A stretch of DNA of 64,000 nt. Origin: an uncultured Prevotella sp. (GTDB lineage: Bacteria > Bacteroidota > Bacteroidia > Bacteroidales > Bacteroidaceae). The stretch covers positions 49,103 to 113,102 of the forward strand of contig URRR01000006.1 of assembly GCA_900550365.1 (NCBI GenBank). The letters run 5' to 3'. Shown piece by piece: positions 14,437 to 23,080 of this stretch; position 1 is the stretch's first letter, and each line of letters begins with the position of its first letter. The position numbers and the translations under genes were made by a program. The notes under the pieces are model-generated. The model was not told the origin of the DNA. It saw only the letters and a program-made list of their open reading frames with translations, and did no database searches.

Positions 14437-15906
14437 TCAGTCTCTGATGAGATTGCGCGCGGCGTCTATCCTCAGGAAGATGAAAAGAAGAATGGTGAAG
14501 CCCCATAACGACGAGCCTCCGTAACTGAAAAACGGCAACGGAATGCCTATTACAGGCGTAAGCCCGAGCACCATGCCCACGTTTATGAACACGTGGAACA
14601 GGAAAATGCTTAAGACACAATAGCCGTACACCCGCCCGAACCTGAACGGCTGGCGCTCGGCCATCTTTATCAGACGCAGTATCAGGGCAAGGAACAGCAG
14701 CAGTACGCCGGCCGAACCGAGGAAGCCTTCTTCCTCGCCGACGGTACAGAAGATAAAGTCGGTGTCCTGTTCGGGTACGAACTTAAGTTTGGTCTGCGTT
14801 CCGTTAAGGAATCCTTTGCCCTTAAGTCCGCCCGAACCTATGGCTATCTCGCTCTGATGCACGTTGTATCCGGCTCCCGCAAGGTCCTCGTCAAGGCCGA
14901 GAAGCACGTTGATACGTGTGCGCTGATGAGGCTCTAGGATGTTGTTGAGCACGTAGTCGGCTGAATAGAAAAAGGCTATCGAGCCGATGGCGAACACCAT
15001 AATGAAGAAATAATTACGTATGCGTGTGCCAAGACCGCGTAACAGCAGATATGCCACAAGAACCGCACTGACGGCAAGCTGTACCCATACGATGTCGAAA
15101 GGAATGACAAATTCGGCAAAGAGAAACGCCAGAAGAGTAGGTCCTACGGTGTATGAAAGGATGATGAGCGACTGCTTGCGGTCGTGGCAGTAGACGTTTA
15201 CCAGCACGGCTGTGAATATATGGACAAGCAGCAGCACGGCGAACTTGCCTACCGACGTGCCCGTGTCAAGCATCACAATGTCCTCGTAACGTATGCCCAC
15301 AACGAAGTAGATAATCATCGCCACGCCTGTGAACAGCACGCTGCCCGTCATCCCCTCGCGGTAAAACATTAGGAAAAAGGCGATGTAGACAAGGGCTGAG
15401 CCCGTCTCCTGCTGGGCAATGATGAACAGCATAGGCAGCACGACGACGGCACACGCGGCGAGAAAGTGTTTCCAGCGGTGGATGTTAAAGCCGTATGTAC
15501 TCATTAGTTTGGCCACCGCCAGAGCCGTGGCGAACTTGGCAAACTCGGCCGGCTGCACCCTCAGAGGTCCTAATACGAGCCACGAGCGTGAGCCTTTTAT
15601 CTCATGGGGGTTGAATATCGTGGCGAACAGCAGCAGCAGCAGAATGCCGTAAATAATGTAGGCAAAGGTGTCGTAAAACCTGTCGTCGAGCATCAGAAGC
15701 ACGAAGCCGAGGCATATGGAAGTGCCTATCCACACTATCTGCATGCCCGAACGTGTGCCGAGACTAAGGATGTCTGGCTCGCCGTAAGTGTAACTTGCCC
15801 CGCATACGCTTAGCCACCCGAACGCCAGAAGCGCCAGGTAAATGCCTATTGTCCACCAGTCGAGTGAGCGGAGTATGCTTTGTTGTTTATCTGTTTGCCG
15901 CACCAT
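14437..15906 (-). CDS. rodA: RodA, SEDS peptidoglycan glycosyltransferase
   Basis: 489 residues with ten or more membrane segments. SEDS signatures are clear: RVQPAEFAKFATALAVAKLM, AQQETGSALVYIAFF, EQDTDFIFCTVGEEEGFLGS and IPLPFFSYGGSSL. RodA polymerises lipid II into glycan strands during cell elongation and works with the class B PBP encoded just upstream. It is about 100 residues longer than the enterobacterial protein, the extra part being additional hydrophobic sequence in the middle (about residues 185-300), as is usual in Bacteroidetes. The start overlaps the mrdA stop by 20 nt, which suggests translational coupling. It is the last gene of the elongation operon. Confidence 0.95.
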   Translation of the reverse strand: MVRQTDKQQSILRSLDWWTIGIYLALLAFGWLSVCGASYTYGEPDILSLGTRSGMQIVWIGTSICLGFVLLMLDDRFYDTFAYIIYGILLLLLFATIFNPHEIKGSRSWLVLGPLRVQPAEFAKFATALAVAKLMSTYGFNIHRWKHFLAACAVVVLPMLFIIAQQETGSALVYIAFFLMFYREGMTGSVLFTGVAMIIYFVVGIRYEDIVMLDTGTSVGKFAVLLLVHIFTAVLVNVYCHDRKQSLIILSYTVGPTLLAFLFAEFVIPFDIVWVQLAVSAVLVAYLLLRGLGTRIRNYFFIMVFAIGSIAFFYSADYVLNNILEPHQRTRINVLLGLDEDLAGAGYNVHQSEIAIGSGGLKGKGFLNGTQTKLKFVPEQDTDFIFCTVGEEEGFLGSAGVLLLFLALILRLIKMAERQPFRFGRVYGYCVLSIFLFHVFINVGMVLGLTPVIGIPLPFFSYGGSSLWGFTILLFIFLRIDAARNLIRD

Positions 15907-17740
15907 ATGATATACGTCTGTGCTGGAAGTCGCTCGCCCGCTTCTCTGATTCGGGCGAGAGCTTGCCTCTTAAATATTGTTCAATCATCAACGCGCCGAT
16001 AGGTACACCGTATTCGGCACCGAAACCGCCGTTCTCCACATACACGGCGATGGCTATCTTAGGCTCGTTCATCGGCGCGAAGCCCATGAATATGGAGTGA
16101 TCCTGGCCGTGGTTCTGCGCCGTTCCCGTCTTTCCGCATACCTCGTAATACGGGCTTTCGGCTGCGCGGCACGTGCCGGCCATTACCGCGCGCCGCATGC
16201 CGGCTACTATATAGTCGTAAGCCCGGCGGCTGGCCTTGGTATAATGCTTATTGGTGTAGGCCGTGTCGAGCGGCTCGCCCTGCACCTTGCGCACAACGTG
16301 AGGCGTGTAATAGTAGCCCCGGTTGGCTATTGTCGCACCGAGATTGGCTATCTGCAGAGGCGTTAGCAGCACCTCGCCCTGGCCAATGGCTATGCTGATT
16401 ACGGTCAGTCCGTTCCATGAGCCGCGGTAAGCCTTGTCGTAATATTTTGCGTTCGGGATAAGTCCTCGCTTCTCTCCCGAGAGGTCAATGCCTAATTTGT
16501 AACCGAAACCCATGCTCACCATGTAGTCACGCCACGTGTTCATGGCGTCCTGAACGGTCTTGTACTTCTTTCTGTTGCCCAGCATGTAATACAGTCCCCA
16601 GCAGAAGTAACCGTTACATGAGGTGCCTATTGCCGGCACAAGGTTTATCGGCGACGCGTGGCCGTGGCATCCTACGTGCAGTCCTCGGCAGTAAAATCCG
16701 TGGTGACAGGGGAACATCGTGCTCGGCGTTATTATTCCTTCGGTGAGGAAAGTGAGGCCTTGTGTGGTCTTGAATGTCGAGCCCGGCGGATACATTCCCA
16801 TTATCGCGCGGTTCAGCAGAGGCTTCCACGGGTTTCGGGCAAGGGCCAGGTGAGCTTTGCTTCGTTTCCTTCCGGTCATTGTTCTCGGGTCATACGTCGG
16901 CGATGAGACCATGCACAGCACCTCGCCTGTTGACGGCTCAATGGCTACAATGCTGCCGATCTTGCCCTCAAGCAGCTTTTCTCCGAGAGCCTGCAGCTTG
17001 ATGTCGATGCCCAATGTGAGGTCTTTGCCTGCCACGGGGCGGCGGTCCAGCTTGCCGTTCATGTAGCTTCCCTGTATCCGTCCGTGCGCGTCGCGCAGCA
17101 TTATCTGCATGCCTTTCTCGCCACGAAGCTGCTTTTCGTAGTATTTCTCGACGCCTTGCTTGCCGATGTAGTCGCCCAGCTGGTAATAAGAATCGTCCTC
17201 AATGTCTGACGGGGACACTTCTGCCACGTCACCGAGAACGTGCGCCGCATAAGGCATTGTGTACTGTCTGACGCTTCGTCGCTGGACGTAGAAGCCGGGA
17301 TAGCGGTACATCTTCTCTTGGAAAATACTGAATTCTTTTTCCGAGAGCTGGCTCATGAATGTCTGTTGGGTGAACGGAGAATAGCCGGGATTCTTGCTCC
17401 GGTCTTTTATATCGGCCATTCTCTTGTCAAAATATTCTTTCGTTATACCGAGCGAACGGCAGAAGTCAAGCGTGTCAAGACGCCCTTTCTCCTCGTTCAT
17501 CACCACCATTATGTCGTAAGCATTCTGATTGTAGACAAGCAGGCGGCCGTTGCGGTCGGATATGACGCCGCGTGCAGGATATTCAACTTTCTTCAGAAAG
17601 GCATTGCTGTCAGCGTTTTTCTTGTAGTCATCGCTCATTATCTGCAGTGTGAAAAGCCGTATGATGTACACCACGACGATGAATACAGCCACTCCGCCGA
17701 TAACATATTTTCTGTTCTCAAGTCCGTAATCTCTGTCCAT
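15887..17740 (-). CDS. mrdA: Penicillin-binding protein 2, elongation transpeptidase
   Basis: 617 residues. There is one N-terminal membrane anchor (KYVIGGVAVFIVVVYIIRLF), a class B PBP dimerisation domain, then the transpeptidase domain with all three motifs: SxxK as Ser321-Thr-Phe-Lys324 (PPGSTFKT), SxN as SCN (AIGTSCNGYF), and KTGTAQ. It cross-links peptidoglycan with RodA under MreBCD guidance, facing the periplasm. Length is normal. It is preceded by mreD (32-nt gap) and overlaps rodA. Confidence 0.96.
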   Translation of the reverse strand: MDRDYGLENRKYVIGGVAVFIVVVYIIRLFTLQIMSDDYKKNADSNAFLKKVEYPARGVISDRNGRLLVYNQNAYDIMVVMNEEKGRLDTLDFCRSLGITKEYFDKRMADIKDRSKNPGYSPFTQQTFMSQLSEKEFSIFQEKMYRYPGFYVQRRSVRQYTMPYAAHVLGDVAEVSPSDIEDDSYYQLGDYIGKQGVEKYYEKQLRGEKGMQIMLRDAHGRIQGSYMNGKLDRRPVAGKDLTLGIDIKLQALGEKLLEGKIGSIVAIEPSTGEVLCMVSSPTYDPRTMTGRKRSKAHLALARNPWKPLLNRAIMGMYPPGSTFKTTQGLTFLTEGIITPSTMFPCHHGFYCRGLHVGCHGHASPINLVPAIGTSCNGYFCWGLYYMLGNRKKYKTVQDAMNTWRDYMVSMGFGYKLGIDLSGEKRGLIPNAKYYDKAYRGSWNGLTVISIAIGQGEVLLTPLQIANLGATIANRGYYYTPHVVRKVQGEPLDTAYTNKHYTKASRRAYDYIVAGMRRAVMAGTCRAAESPYYEVCGKTGTAQNHGQDHSIFMGFAPMNEPKIAIAVYVENGGFGAEYGVPIGALMIEQYLRGKLSPESEKRASDFQHRRISYGAANR

Positions 17741-17772
17741 TTACCTGCTCTTTATACCTTAAGTCATTGTGC

Positions 17773-18273
17773 TTAACGTCTCTTTACGTTCTCAATCACG
17801 AGGATTAGAATAACCGTAAGGACTGTACTTCCGCCGATATTCAAGGCCCATTTCAGCCAGTCGAAGAAGCTGAAGGTTTCGAGCGTGAAGAAAAGAAGGC
17901 TGAATATGAACACGCTTATTATAGTAAAATAAACGTATCTTGCCACTCCGAGCGATTTCATTGATGGCAAGATGTCATCCGAGCTGTCGCGCGGTGCGAA
18001 CAGGTTGAGCAGGTATGGCTGCAGGAGACCGAGGAACGTAGCCGACGCGGCGGCTACTCCGGGAGTGTTTGAGAATATGTCTATACAGATGCCTAAGGAG
18101 AAGCTCCACAGCAATAAGGCCCACTTTGGAAATCCTCTCCTGAACTGCATGATGAAATAAACGTACAGCAGGGGTGTGGCGCAGCCGAAAAGCTCGACAT
18201 GATTAAGCACCAGCACCTGTACGAGGCATAAAATAATGAATGTGAAGAAATGTCTTATTACTTCTATCTTCAT
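17773..18273 (-). CDS. mreD: Rod shape-determining protein MreD
   Basis: 166 residues from the ATG at 18271-18273 (MKIEVIRHFFTFIILCLVQV). A longer frame begins at 18369, but it overlaps mreC by 85 nt and adds a basic, non-family stretch, so the short start is preferred. About five membrane segments are present, with the conserved ATPLLYVYFIMQFRRGFPKW and ICIDIFSNTPGVAAASATFL, matching Bacteroidetes MreD. It is an inner-membrane partner in the elongasome. It lies 11 nt after the mreC stop, within the operon. Confidence 0.9.
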   Translation of the reverse strand: MKIEVIRHFFTFIILCLVQVLVLNHVELFGCATPLLYVYFIMQFRRGFPKWALLLWSFSLGICIDIFSNTPGVAAASATFLGLLQPYLLNLFAPRDSSDDILPSMKSLGVARYVYFTIISVFIFSLLFFTLETFSFFDWLKWALNIGGSTVLTVILILVIENVKRR

Positions 18274-18284
18274 TCCTAACGCTC

Positions 18285-19148
18285 CTAATTCTGCTTCAGT
18301 TTCAATGAGTCTTCGGCGTTTTGCAGCAGTTCGATACGCTCTTTCAGGGCACTGTTGTCGATAACGCATACGTCGCGCAGGTTGCCGAAGTCAGTGGTGA
18401 GACGTATCTGCACGCGGTATGAAAGGCCGTCACGCGAGTTGTAGACATGCATTATCTGCCCTACGATGATGCCCGGAGGGAAGATTGACGAATAGCCGCT
18501 TGTTTCGACAAGGTCGCCAAGACGGAAATGCGCGTGGCGCGGGATGTCGTCAACATAGGCAAGGTCAGTAGCGCCGCCGGTCCAGTGCAGGTAGCCGTAA
18601 TAGCCGCGTTTCCTTATCGTCACGCTTACGTTCGACTTTGAGTTGAGCAGCGGTATGACGACGGCATAATGCTCGGAGACCATGTAAACCACGCCTACAA
18701 TGCCGTTGCCGCAGGCCACGCCCATGTCTTTCTGCACTCCGTCAGCCAGGCCTTTGTCTATTGTTATGAAGTTGTCGCGCTTGTCAAGCGAGTTTGTTAT
18801 CACCTTCGCGGGTATCAGTCTGTAGTTGTTGAGCACGCTCATCTGCGTGCGCAGCAGCCATGTAGAGTCACCCGTCTGGGTATGTACCTGGGCCGCCAGC
18901 CGCCTTACTGTCTGCTCAAGATACAGGTTGCGCCTGGTAAGCTGCTCGTTAATCTTTGTCAGACTGAAATAGTTTTTTACGGCGGCATCAATCTCGTACA
19001 CCTTTCCGGCCACGACATTAGCCGACGAGAACCACACGCTGCCCTGATAGCTGTTGAACTTGAAGAGCAGCACGAAGCTCACGACTTCGAGTATTACAAA
19101 GACAAACCAGTGATTGTATTTTGTGATGAAATCAATCAGGTTACGCAT
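18285..19148 (-). CDS. mreC: Rod shape-determining protein MreC
   Basis: 287 residues: an N-terminal membrane anchor (WFVFVILEVVSFVLLFKF), a coiled-coil stretch (about 60-95, LTRRNLYLEQTVRRLAAQVH), then the periplasmic beta-domain with KRDNFITIDKGLADGVQKDM and LVETSGYSSIFPPGIIVGQI, hallmark MreC sequences. It scaffolds MreB, MreD and PBP2/RodA. It lies 3 nt after the mreB stop. A short hydrophilic tail follows the beta-domain. Confidence 0.95.
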   Translation of the reverse strand: MRNLIDFITKYNHWFVFVILEVVSFVLLFKFNSYQGSVWFSSANVVAGKVYEIDAAVKNYFSLTKINEQLTRRNLYLEQTVRRLAAQVHTQTGDSTWLLRTQMSVLNNYRLIPAKVITNSLDKRDNFITIDKGLADGVQKDMGVACGNGIVGVVYMVSEHYAVVIPLLNSKSNVSVTIRKRGYYGYLHWTGGATDLAYVDDIPRHAHFRLGDLVETSGYSSIFPPGIIVGQIMHVYNSRDGLSYRVQIRLTTDFGNLRDVCVIDNSALKERIELLQNAEDSLKLKQN

Positions 19149-19151
19149 TGT

Positions 19152-20180
19152 TTACCTCATCAGGAACGAGAAGCGGTCAACGTTCTTTATGGCTATGCCC
19201 GTACCTTTGGCCACGCTGTGCAGCGGGTCGTCGGCCACGTGGAACGGTATCTTGATTTTGTCGGTAAGGCGTTTGTCGAGGCCGCGCAGCAGAGAGCCGC
19301 CTCCGGTGAGGTAGATGCCGTTCTTCACGATGTCGGCATACAGCTCGGGCGGTGTCTTCTCGAGAGCCGAGAGCACGGCGTTCTCAATCTTGGCTATGGT
19401 CCGGTCAAGGCAGTGGGCTATCTCCTGATAGCATACGGGCACCTCCATAGGCAGTGCCGTTACCTTGTTGGGGCCGTGTACCACGTAGTCTTCGGGGGCC
19501 TCGTCGCCAAGGTCAGTCAGTGCCGAACCTACGTGTATCTTTATTCGTTCAGCCATGCGCTCGCTCACTTTTACGTTGTGCTGCTTGCTCATGTACTCGC
19601 GTATTTCGTCTGTCAGGTCGTCGCCGGCCGTGCGGATAGAGTTGTTTGATACGATTCCGCCCAGTGATATAACGGCTATCTCGGTGCTGCCGCCGCCTAT
19701 GTCAACAATCATGTTGCCTTCGGGAGCTTCCACATCAATGCCTATACCGATAGCCGCGGCCATCGGTTCAAATATAAGGTAGACGTCACGTCCGCCCGCA
19801 TGCTCGGCCGAGTCACGCACGGCGCGCAGCTCAACCTCGGTAGAGCCTGAGGGAACGCCTATCACCATGCGCAGCGAAGGCGAGAAGAGGCGGCTGCCCG
19901 TGTGAACCATCTTTATCAGTCCGCGCATCATCTGCTCGCAGGCAGTGAAGTCGGCGATTACTCCGTCACGCAGAGGACGTACCACGCGGATGTTGTCATT
20001 CGTCTTCTCGTACATCATCTTGGCCTTGTCGCCTACTGCTATCATCTTGTCGGTGCGGCGGTCAAGAGCCACCACCGACGGCTCGTCAACTACAATCTTG
20101 TCATCACTGATAATGATTGTGTTGGCCGTGCCGAGGTCCATTGCAATTTCCTGGATGAATGAAAAAAATCCCATATTCAA
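19152..20180 (-). CDS. mreB: Rod shape-determining protein MreB, actin homologue
   Basis: 342 residues. Phosphate 1 motif MDLGTANTIIISDDKIVVDE, the phosphate 2 region MIVDIGGGSTEIAVISLGGI and the adenosine motif NGIYLTGGGSLLRGLDKRL are intact. It forms membrane-bound filaments that orient wall synthesis. Start options are Met at 20180 or Met at 20174; either leaves an N-terminal amphipathic GFFSFIQE. It follows purH after a 143-bp gap filled with heptad repeat, so the mre genes may be co-transcribed with purH. Confidence 0.97.
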   Translation of the reverse strand: MNMGFFSFIQEIAMDLGTANTIIISDDKIVVDEPSVVALDRRTDKMIAVGDKAKMMYEKTNDNIRVVRPLRDGVIADFTACEQMMRGLIKMVHTGSRLFSPSLRMVIGVPSGSTEVELRAVRDSAEHAGGRDVYLIFEPMAAAIGIGIDVEAPEGNMIVDIGGGSTEIAVISLGGIVSNNSIRTAGDDLTDEIREYMSKQHNVKVSERMAERIKIHVGSALTDLGDEAPEDYVVHGPNKVTALPMEVPVCYQEIAHCLDRTIAKIENAVLSALEKTPPELYADIVKNGIYLTGGGSLLRGLDKRLTDKIKIPFHVADDPLHSVAKGTGIAIKNVDRFSFLMR

Positions 20181-20199
20181 CTAACTTCTCGAATTTATT

Positions 20200-20332
20200 A
20201 ATGCCAATTCATAATTATCAGATTCATAATCCGCAATTCATGATCTGTAATCGGTCGGGAGGCGTTGCTCCGCGTCATGTCTACAACCAATCAAGATATG
20301 AATTACGAATTATGAATCGTGAATTATGAATT
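20200..20332. repeat. Heptad-repeat palindrome between purH and mreB
   Basis: On the minus strand it runs as AATTCAT AATTCAC GATTCAT, AATTCGT AATTCAT, a clear 7-bp period. After a centre of about 55 bp comes the complementary arm (CATGAATTGCGGATTATGAA, TCTGATAATTATGAATTGG). The first repeat unit contains the last codons and the stop codon of purH. It would be transcribed as a long hairpin within the purH-mre operon. Confidence 0.75.
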
Positions 20333-20917
20333 AAACCAGTTGTGTATTGCCGTGTCGTAATGGCTGCTTACTCCGAACGCCTTTGTGGCGAACATGCGGC
20401 GCTCTTCGAGGCTTGTCTCCGCGCCCTTCTTGTTGAGAATGTCAAGCAGAACGCCGTACTCAGCCTTGCTGGGTACTATTACCACGTCGTTGAAGTTCTT
20501 CGCTCCGGCGCGTATGAGTGATATTCCGCCGATGTCTATTTTCTCGATAATGTCAGCCTCTGACGCTCCGCTGGCCACTGTCTGCTCGAAAGGATACAGG
20601 TCAACGATGACAAGGTCAATCTCGGGAATCTCGTATTTTGCCATCTGCTCGCGGTCACCCTCGTTGTCGCGTCTGCCAAGTATGCCTCCGAATATTTTCG
20701 GGTGAAGCGTCTTTACACGTCCGCCGAGGATTGAGGGGTATGTCGTGACGCTCTCCACCGTCTGGCATTCATACCCTAATGATTCGATAAACTTCTGCGT
20801 TCCGCCTGTCGACAAGAATTTCACACCCTCTGCGTTGAGCTTCGCAAGCAGCTCGTCAAGCCCGTCTTTGTGGAAAACAGAGACAAGAGCCGTCTTGATT
20901 TTTTTTGTTCCTGACAT
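20324..20917 (-). CDS. purH: IMP cyclohydrolase, single-domain PurH
   Basis: 197 residues, equal to the N-terminal cyclohydrolase (MGS-like) half of bifunctional PurH. Motifs TALVSVFHKDGLDELLAKL, LSTGGTQKFIE, RVKTLHPKIFGGILGRR, DLVIVDLYPFEQTV and DIGGISLIRAGAKNFNDV are intact. The C-terminal AICAR formyltransferase domain (about 300 residues) is absent: the frame stops right after the domain boundary (SSHYDTAIHNWF). The last residues and stop come from a heptad repeat. The activity expected is FAICAR to IMP; the formyltransferase must be encoded elsewhere. It heads the mre operon and has a perfect promoter at 20948-20978. Confidence 0.9.
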   Translation of the reverse strand: MSGTKKIKTALVSVFHKDGLDELLAKLNAEGVKFLSTGGTQKFIESLGYECQTVESVTTYPSILGGRVKTLHPKIFGGILGRRDNEGDREQMAKYEIPEIDLVIVDLYPFEQTVASGASEADIIEKIDIGGISLIRAGAKNFNDVVIVPSKAEYGVLLDILNKKGAETSLEERRMFATKAFGVSSHYDTAIHNWFNS

Positions 20918-20947
20918 ATCTTGATTGACTTAATAGTTTTTAGAGTG

Positions 20948-20978
20948 CAAAGATAGTGCAAGTTGAGTGAAATACAAA
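20948..20978 (-). promoter_or_regulatory. Promoter of the purH-mreBCD-mrdA-rodA operon
   Basis: On the minus strand TTTG (20975-20978), 19 nt, then TATCTTTG (20948-20955) is a perfect consensus match. The -7 box ends 31 nt before the purH start codon. Confidence 0.8.
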
Positions 20979-21123
20979 ATAAAAGCGCGAAAATGCGCTT
21001 TTATTTTTATCTGCAGTCCGGCCGGCCGTCAGCGTCGCGCCCCGCTGCTCTATATTAATATAAGGTGTAAGCCTGCCTGGCCGCCCGGCTGCATGCCGTC
21101 GGGGCACGTTTCTTGCCGGTTCC

Positions 21124-21262
21124 GTAAGTCGTTGATAGTCAGTGCTGTTGTAAAAGGCCGTCAAACGCATTGCAATTCACGGCCTTTTGCCTTGCGATTC
21201 ATGGTCTTTTGCCTTGCAAAAGGCCGTGTTTCGCATTCTTGCCGGCAGCCTTTTGTAACACG
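21124..21262 (+). repeat. REP-like element, copy D (diverged)
   Basis: The flank CGTAAGTCGTTGATAGTCAG is followed by TTGTAAAAGGCCGTCAAACG, TTCACGGCCTTTTGCCTTGC, GATTCATGGTCTTTTGCCTT and GCAAAAGGCCGTGTTTCGC. The arms have more substitutions than other copies. It lies between the divergent purH and acpP genes. The surrounding bases (about 20979-21123 and 21263-21419) are GC-rich and show no gene. Confidence 0.75.
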
Positions 21263-21419
21263 CTGAATGTCAGAACATTGTGCAGAAGGCAAAACCGTGC
21301 GTTGAAGGCGGCGCCCCGCCGCCGGGTCCTTAAGCGGCGTGTGCCGTGTGCCCTGCCGCCACAATTACCGCCGCAGGTAACCGCCTGACAGGCCGTCAGG
21401 TACAAATTTACGGGCCGAA

Positions 21420-21452
21420 AATATGCACACTTATACGTAATGTGTGCATATT
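21420..21452. promoter_or_regulatory. Inverted repeat upstream of acpP, candidate operator
   Basis: AATATGCACAC (21420-21430) and GTGTGCATATT (21442-21452) form a perfect 11-bp inverted repeat around TTATACGTAAT. It ends 24 nt before the -33 element of the acpP promoter. This position and symmetry fit a dimeric activator or repressor site. It is unrelated to the REP-like sequence. Confidence 0.45.
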
Positions 21453-21476
21453 AAAACATATTTTTGTTTAAAAAAC

Positions 21477-21507
21477 TTGCACAAAAGAATAAAAATTCGT
21501 TCCTTTG
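21477..21507 (+). promoter_or_regulatory. Promoter of acpP-fabF-rnc
   Basis: TTGC (21477-21480), 19 nt, then TTCCTTTG (21500-21507) has one mismatch in each element relative to TTTG-N19-TAnnTTTG. The -7 box ends 54 nt before the acpP start. Confidence 0.55.
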
Positions 21508-21561
21508 CAGCGATTTTTGAGATTTGAATATTATTTATAAACATTTTTAAACATTACAATC

Positions 21562-21798
21562 ATGTCAGAAATTGAATCAAAAGTAAAGGCTATCATCGTA
21601 GAGAAACTTGGTGTTGACGAGGCAGAAGTAAAGCCCGAAGCAAGCTTTACAAACGACCTTGGCGCAGACTCTCTGGATACAGTAGAGCTCATCATGGAGT
21701 TCGAGAAAGAGTTTAACATCTCAATTCCTGATGACAAGGCTGAGACAATAGCAACTGTCGGCGACGCCATCAAGTATATAGAGGAGAACGTAAAATAA
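21562..21798 (+). CDS. acpP: Acyl carrier protein
   Basis: 78 residues, acidic. The phosphopantetheine attachment site is Ser37 in NDLGADSLDTVELIMEFE, followed by FNISIPDDKAETIATVGDAI. It carries the growing acyl chain in type II fatty acid synthesis. It is followed 19 nt later by fabF, the usual Bacteroidales order. Strong codon bias fits high expression. Confidence 0.97.
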   Translation: MSEIESKVKAIIVEKLGVDEAEVKPEASFTNDLGADSLDTVELIMEFEKEFNISIPDDKAETIATVGDAIKYIEENVK

Positions 21799-21817
21799 TC
21801 ATTCCGGCAATATTTAA

Positions 21818-23080
21818 ATGGAATTGAAGAGAGTAGTAGTAACGGGTCTGGGCGCGGTAACGCCGGTAGGAAACAGTGTCGAGGAGACATGGAACAACCT
21901 GCTGGCCGGCGTAAGCGGCGCAGCACCCATTACACAGTTCGACTGCTCCAAGTTCAAGACCCAGTTCGCGTGCGAGGTCAAGAATCTCAACGTGAACGAC
22001 TGGATAGACCGCAAGGAGGCGCGCAAGATGGACCGCTACACCCAGCTGGCCCTTGTCAGCGCTGCCCAGGCCGTAAAGGACAGCGGTATGGACCTGGAGA
22101 AAGAGGACAAGAACCGCATCGGAGTAATCTTCGGCGTTGGCATCGGCGGTATAAAGACCTTCGAGGACGAGGTGTCTTACTATGCGCTGAACAAGGAGAA
22201 CGGCCCTAAGTTCAATCCGTTCTTCATCCCGAAGATGATAAGCGACATAGCTGCCGGCCAGATATCGATACAGTACGGATTCCATGGCCCCAACTATGCC
22301 ACTACTTCTGCCTGCGCATCATCAACCAACGCACTGGCTGACGCTTTCAACCTTATCCGCCTGGGTAAGGCCAATGTTATCGTAAGCGGCGGCGCCGAGG
22401 CTGCTATCTGCGCATGCGGCGTGGGCGGATTCAACGCCATGCACGCCCTCTCTACACGCAACGACGAGCCCCAGAAGGCTTCGCGCCCGTTCAGCGCGAG
22501 CCGTGACGGCTTCGTTATGGCTGAGGGAGCAGGATGCCTTATCCTCGAGGAATTGGAGCATGCAAAGGCTCGCGGAGCCAAGATTTACGCAGAAATGGTA
22601 GGCGAGGGCGAAAGTGGCGATGCTTACCACATCACGGCTTCTCATCCCGACGGACTCGGAGCGAAGCTCGTAATGCAGGCGGCTCTCGACGACGCAGGCC
22701 TGAAGCCTGAAGACATTGACTATATCAACGTTCACGGTACATCTACGCATGTAGGCGATATATCAGAAGCCAAGGCTATAAAGGAAGTCTTCGGCGACGC
22801 TGCCTACAAGCTCAACATCAGCTCTACAAAGTCAATGACCGGCCACCTGCTCGGTGCCGCAGGCGCGGTAGAGGCTATGGTGAGTGTCCTGTCGGTACAG
22901 AACGACATCGTTCCTCCCACAATCAACCATGACGAGGACGACAAGGACGAGGAGATTGACTACAACCTGAACTTCACTTTCAATAAGGCACAAAAGCGCA
23001 CAGTGCGCGCCGCAATGAGCAATACGTTCGGTTTCGGCGGTCACAATGCGTGCGTTATCTTCAAGAAATATGATGATTAA
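21818..23080 (+). CDS. fabF: 3-oxoacyl-ACP synthase II (KAS II)
   Basis: 420 residues. The catalytic triad is Cys166 (TTSACASSTNAL), His306 (NVHGTSTHVGD) and His343 (SMTGHLLGAAGA), with the conserved Lys338. It elongates acyl-ACP by condensation with malonyl-ACP. Length and motifs are normal for the family. It lies between acpP and rnc; the end overlaps the start of rnc by about 11 nt. Confidence 0.97.
   Translation: MELKRVVVTGLGAVTPVGNSVEETWNNLLAGVSGAAPITQFDCSKFKTQFACEVKNLNVNDWIDRKEARKMDRYTQLALVSAAQAVKDSGMDLEKEDKNRIGVIFGVGIGGIKTFEDEVSYYALNKENGPKFNPFFIPKMISDIAAGQISIQYGFHGPNYATTSACASSTNALADAFNLIRLGKANVIVSGGAEAAICACGVGGFNAMHALSTRNDEPQKASRPFSASRDGFVMAEGAGCLILEELEHAKARGAKIYAEMVGEGESGDAYHITASHPDGLGAKLVMQAALDDAGLKPEDIDYINVHGTSTHVGDISEAKAIKEVFGDAAYKLNISSTKSMTGHLLGAAGAVEAMVSVLSVQNDIVPPTINHDEDDKDEEIDYNLNFTFNKAQKRTVRAAMSNTFGFGGHNACVIFKKYDD

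Noticed and set aside
18669..19649. 326-codon plus-strand frame opposite mreC and mreB
   Set aside because: It spans two conserved genes on the other strand; shadow frame.
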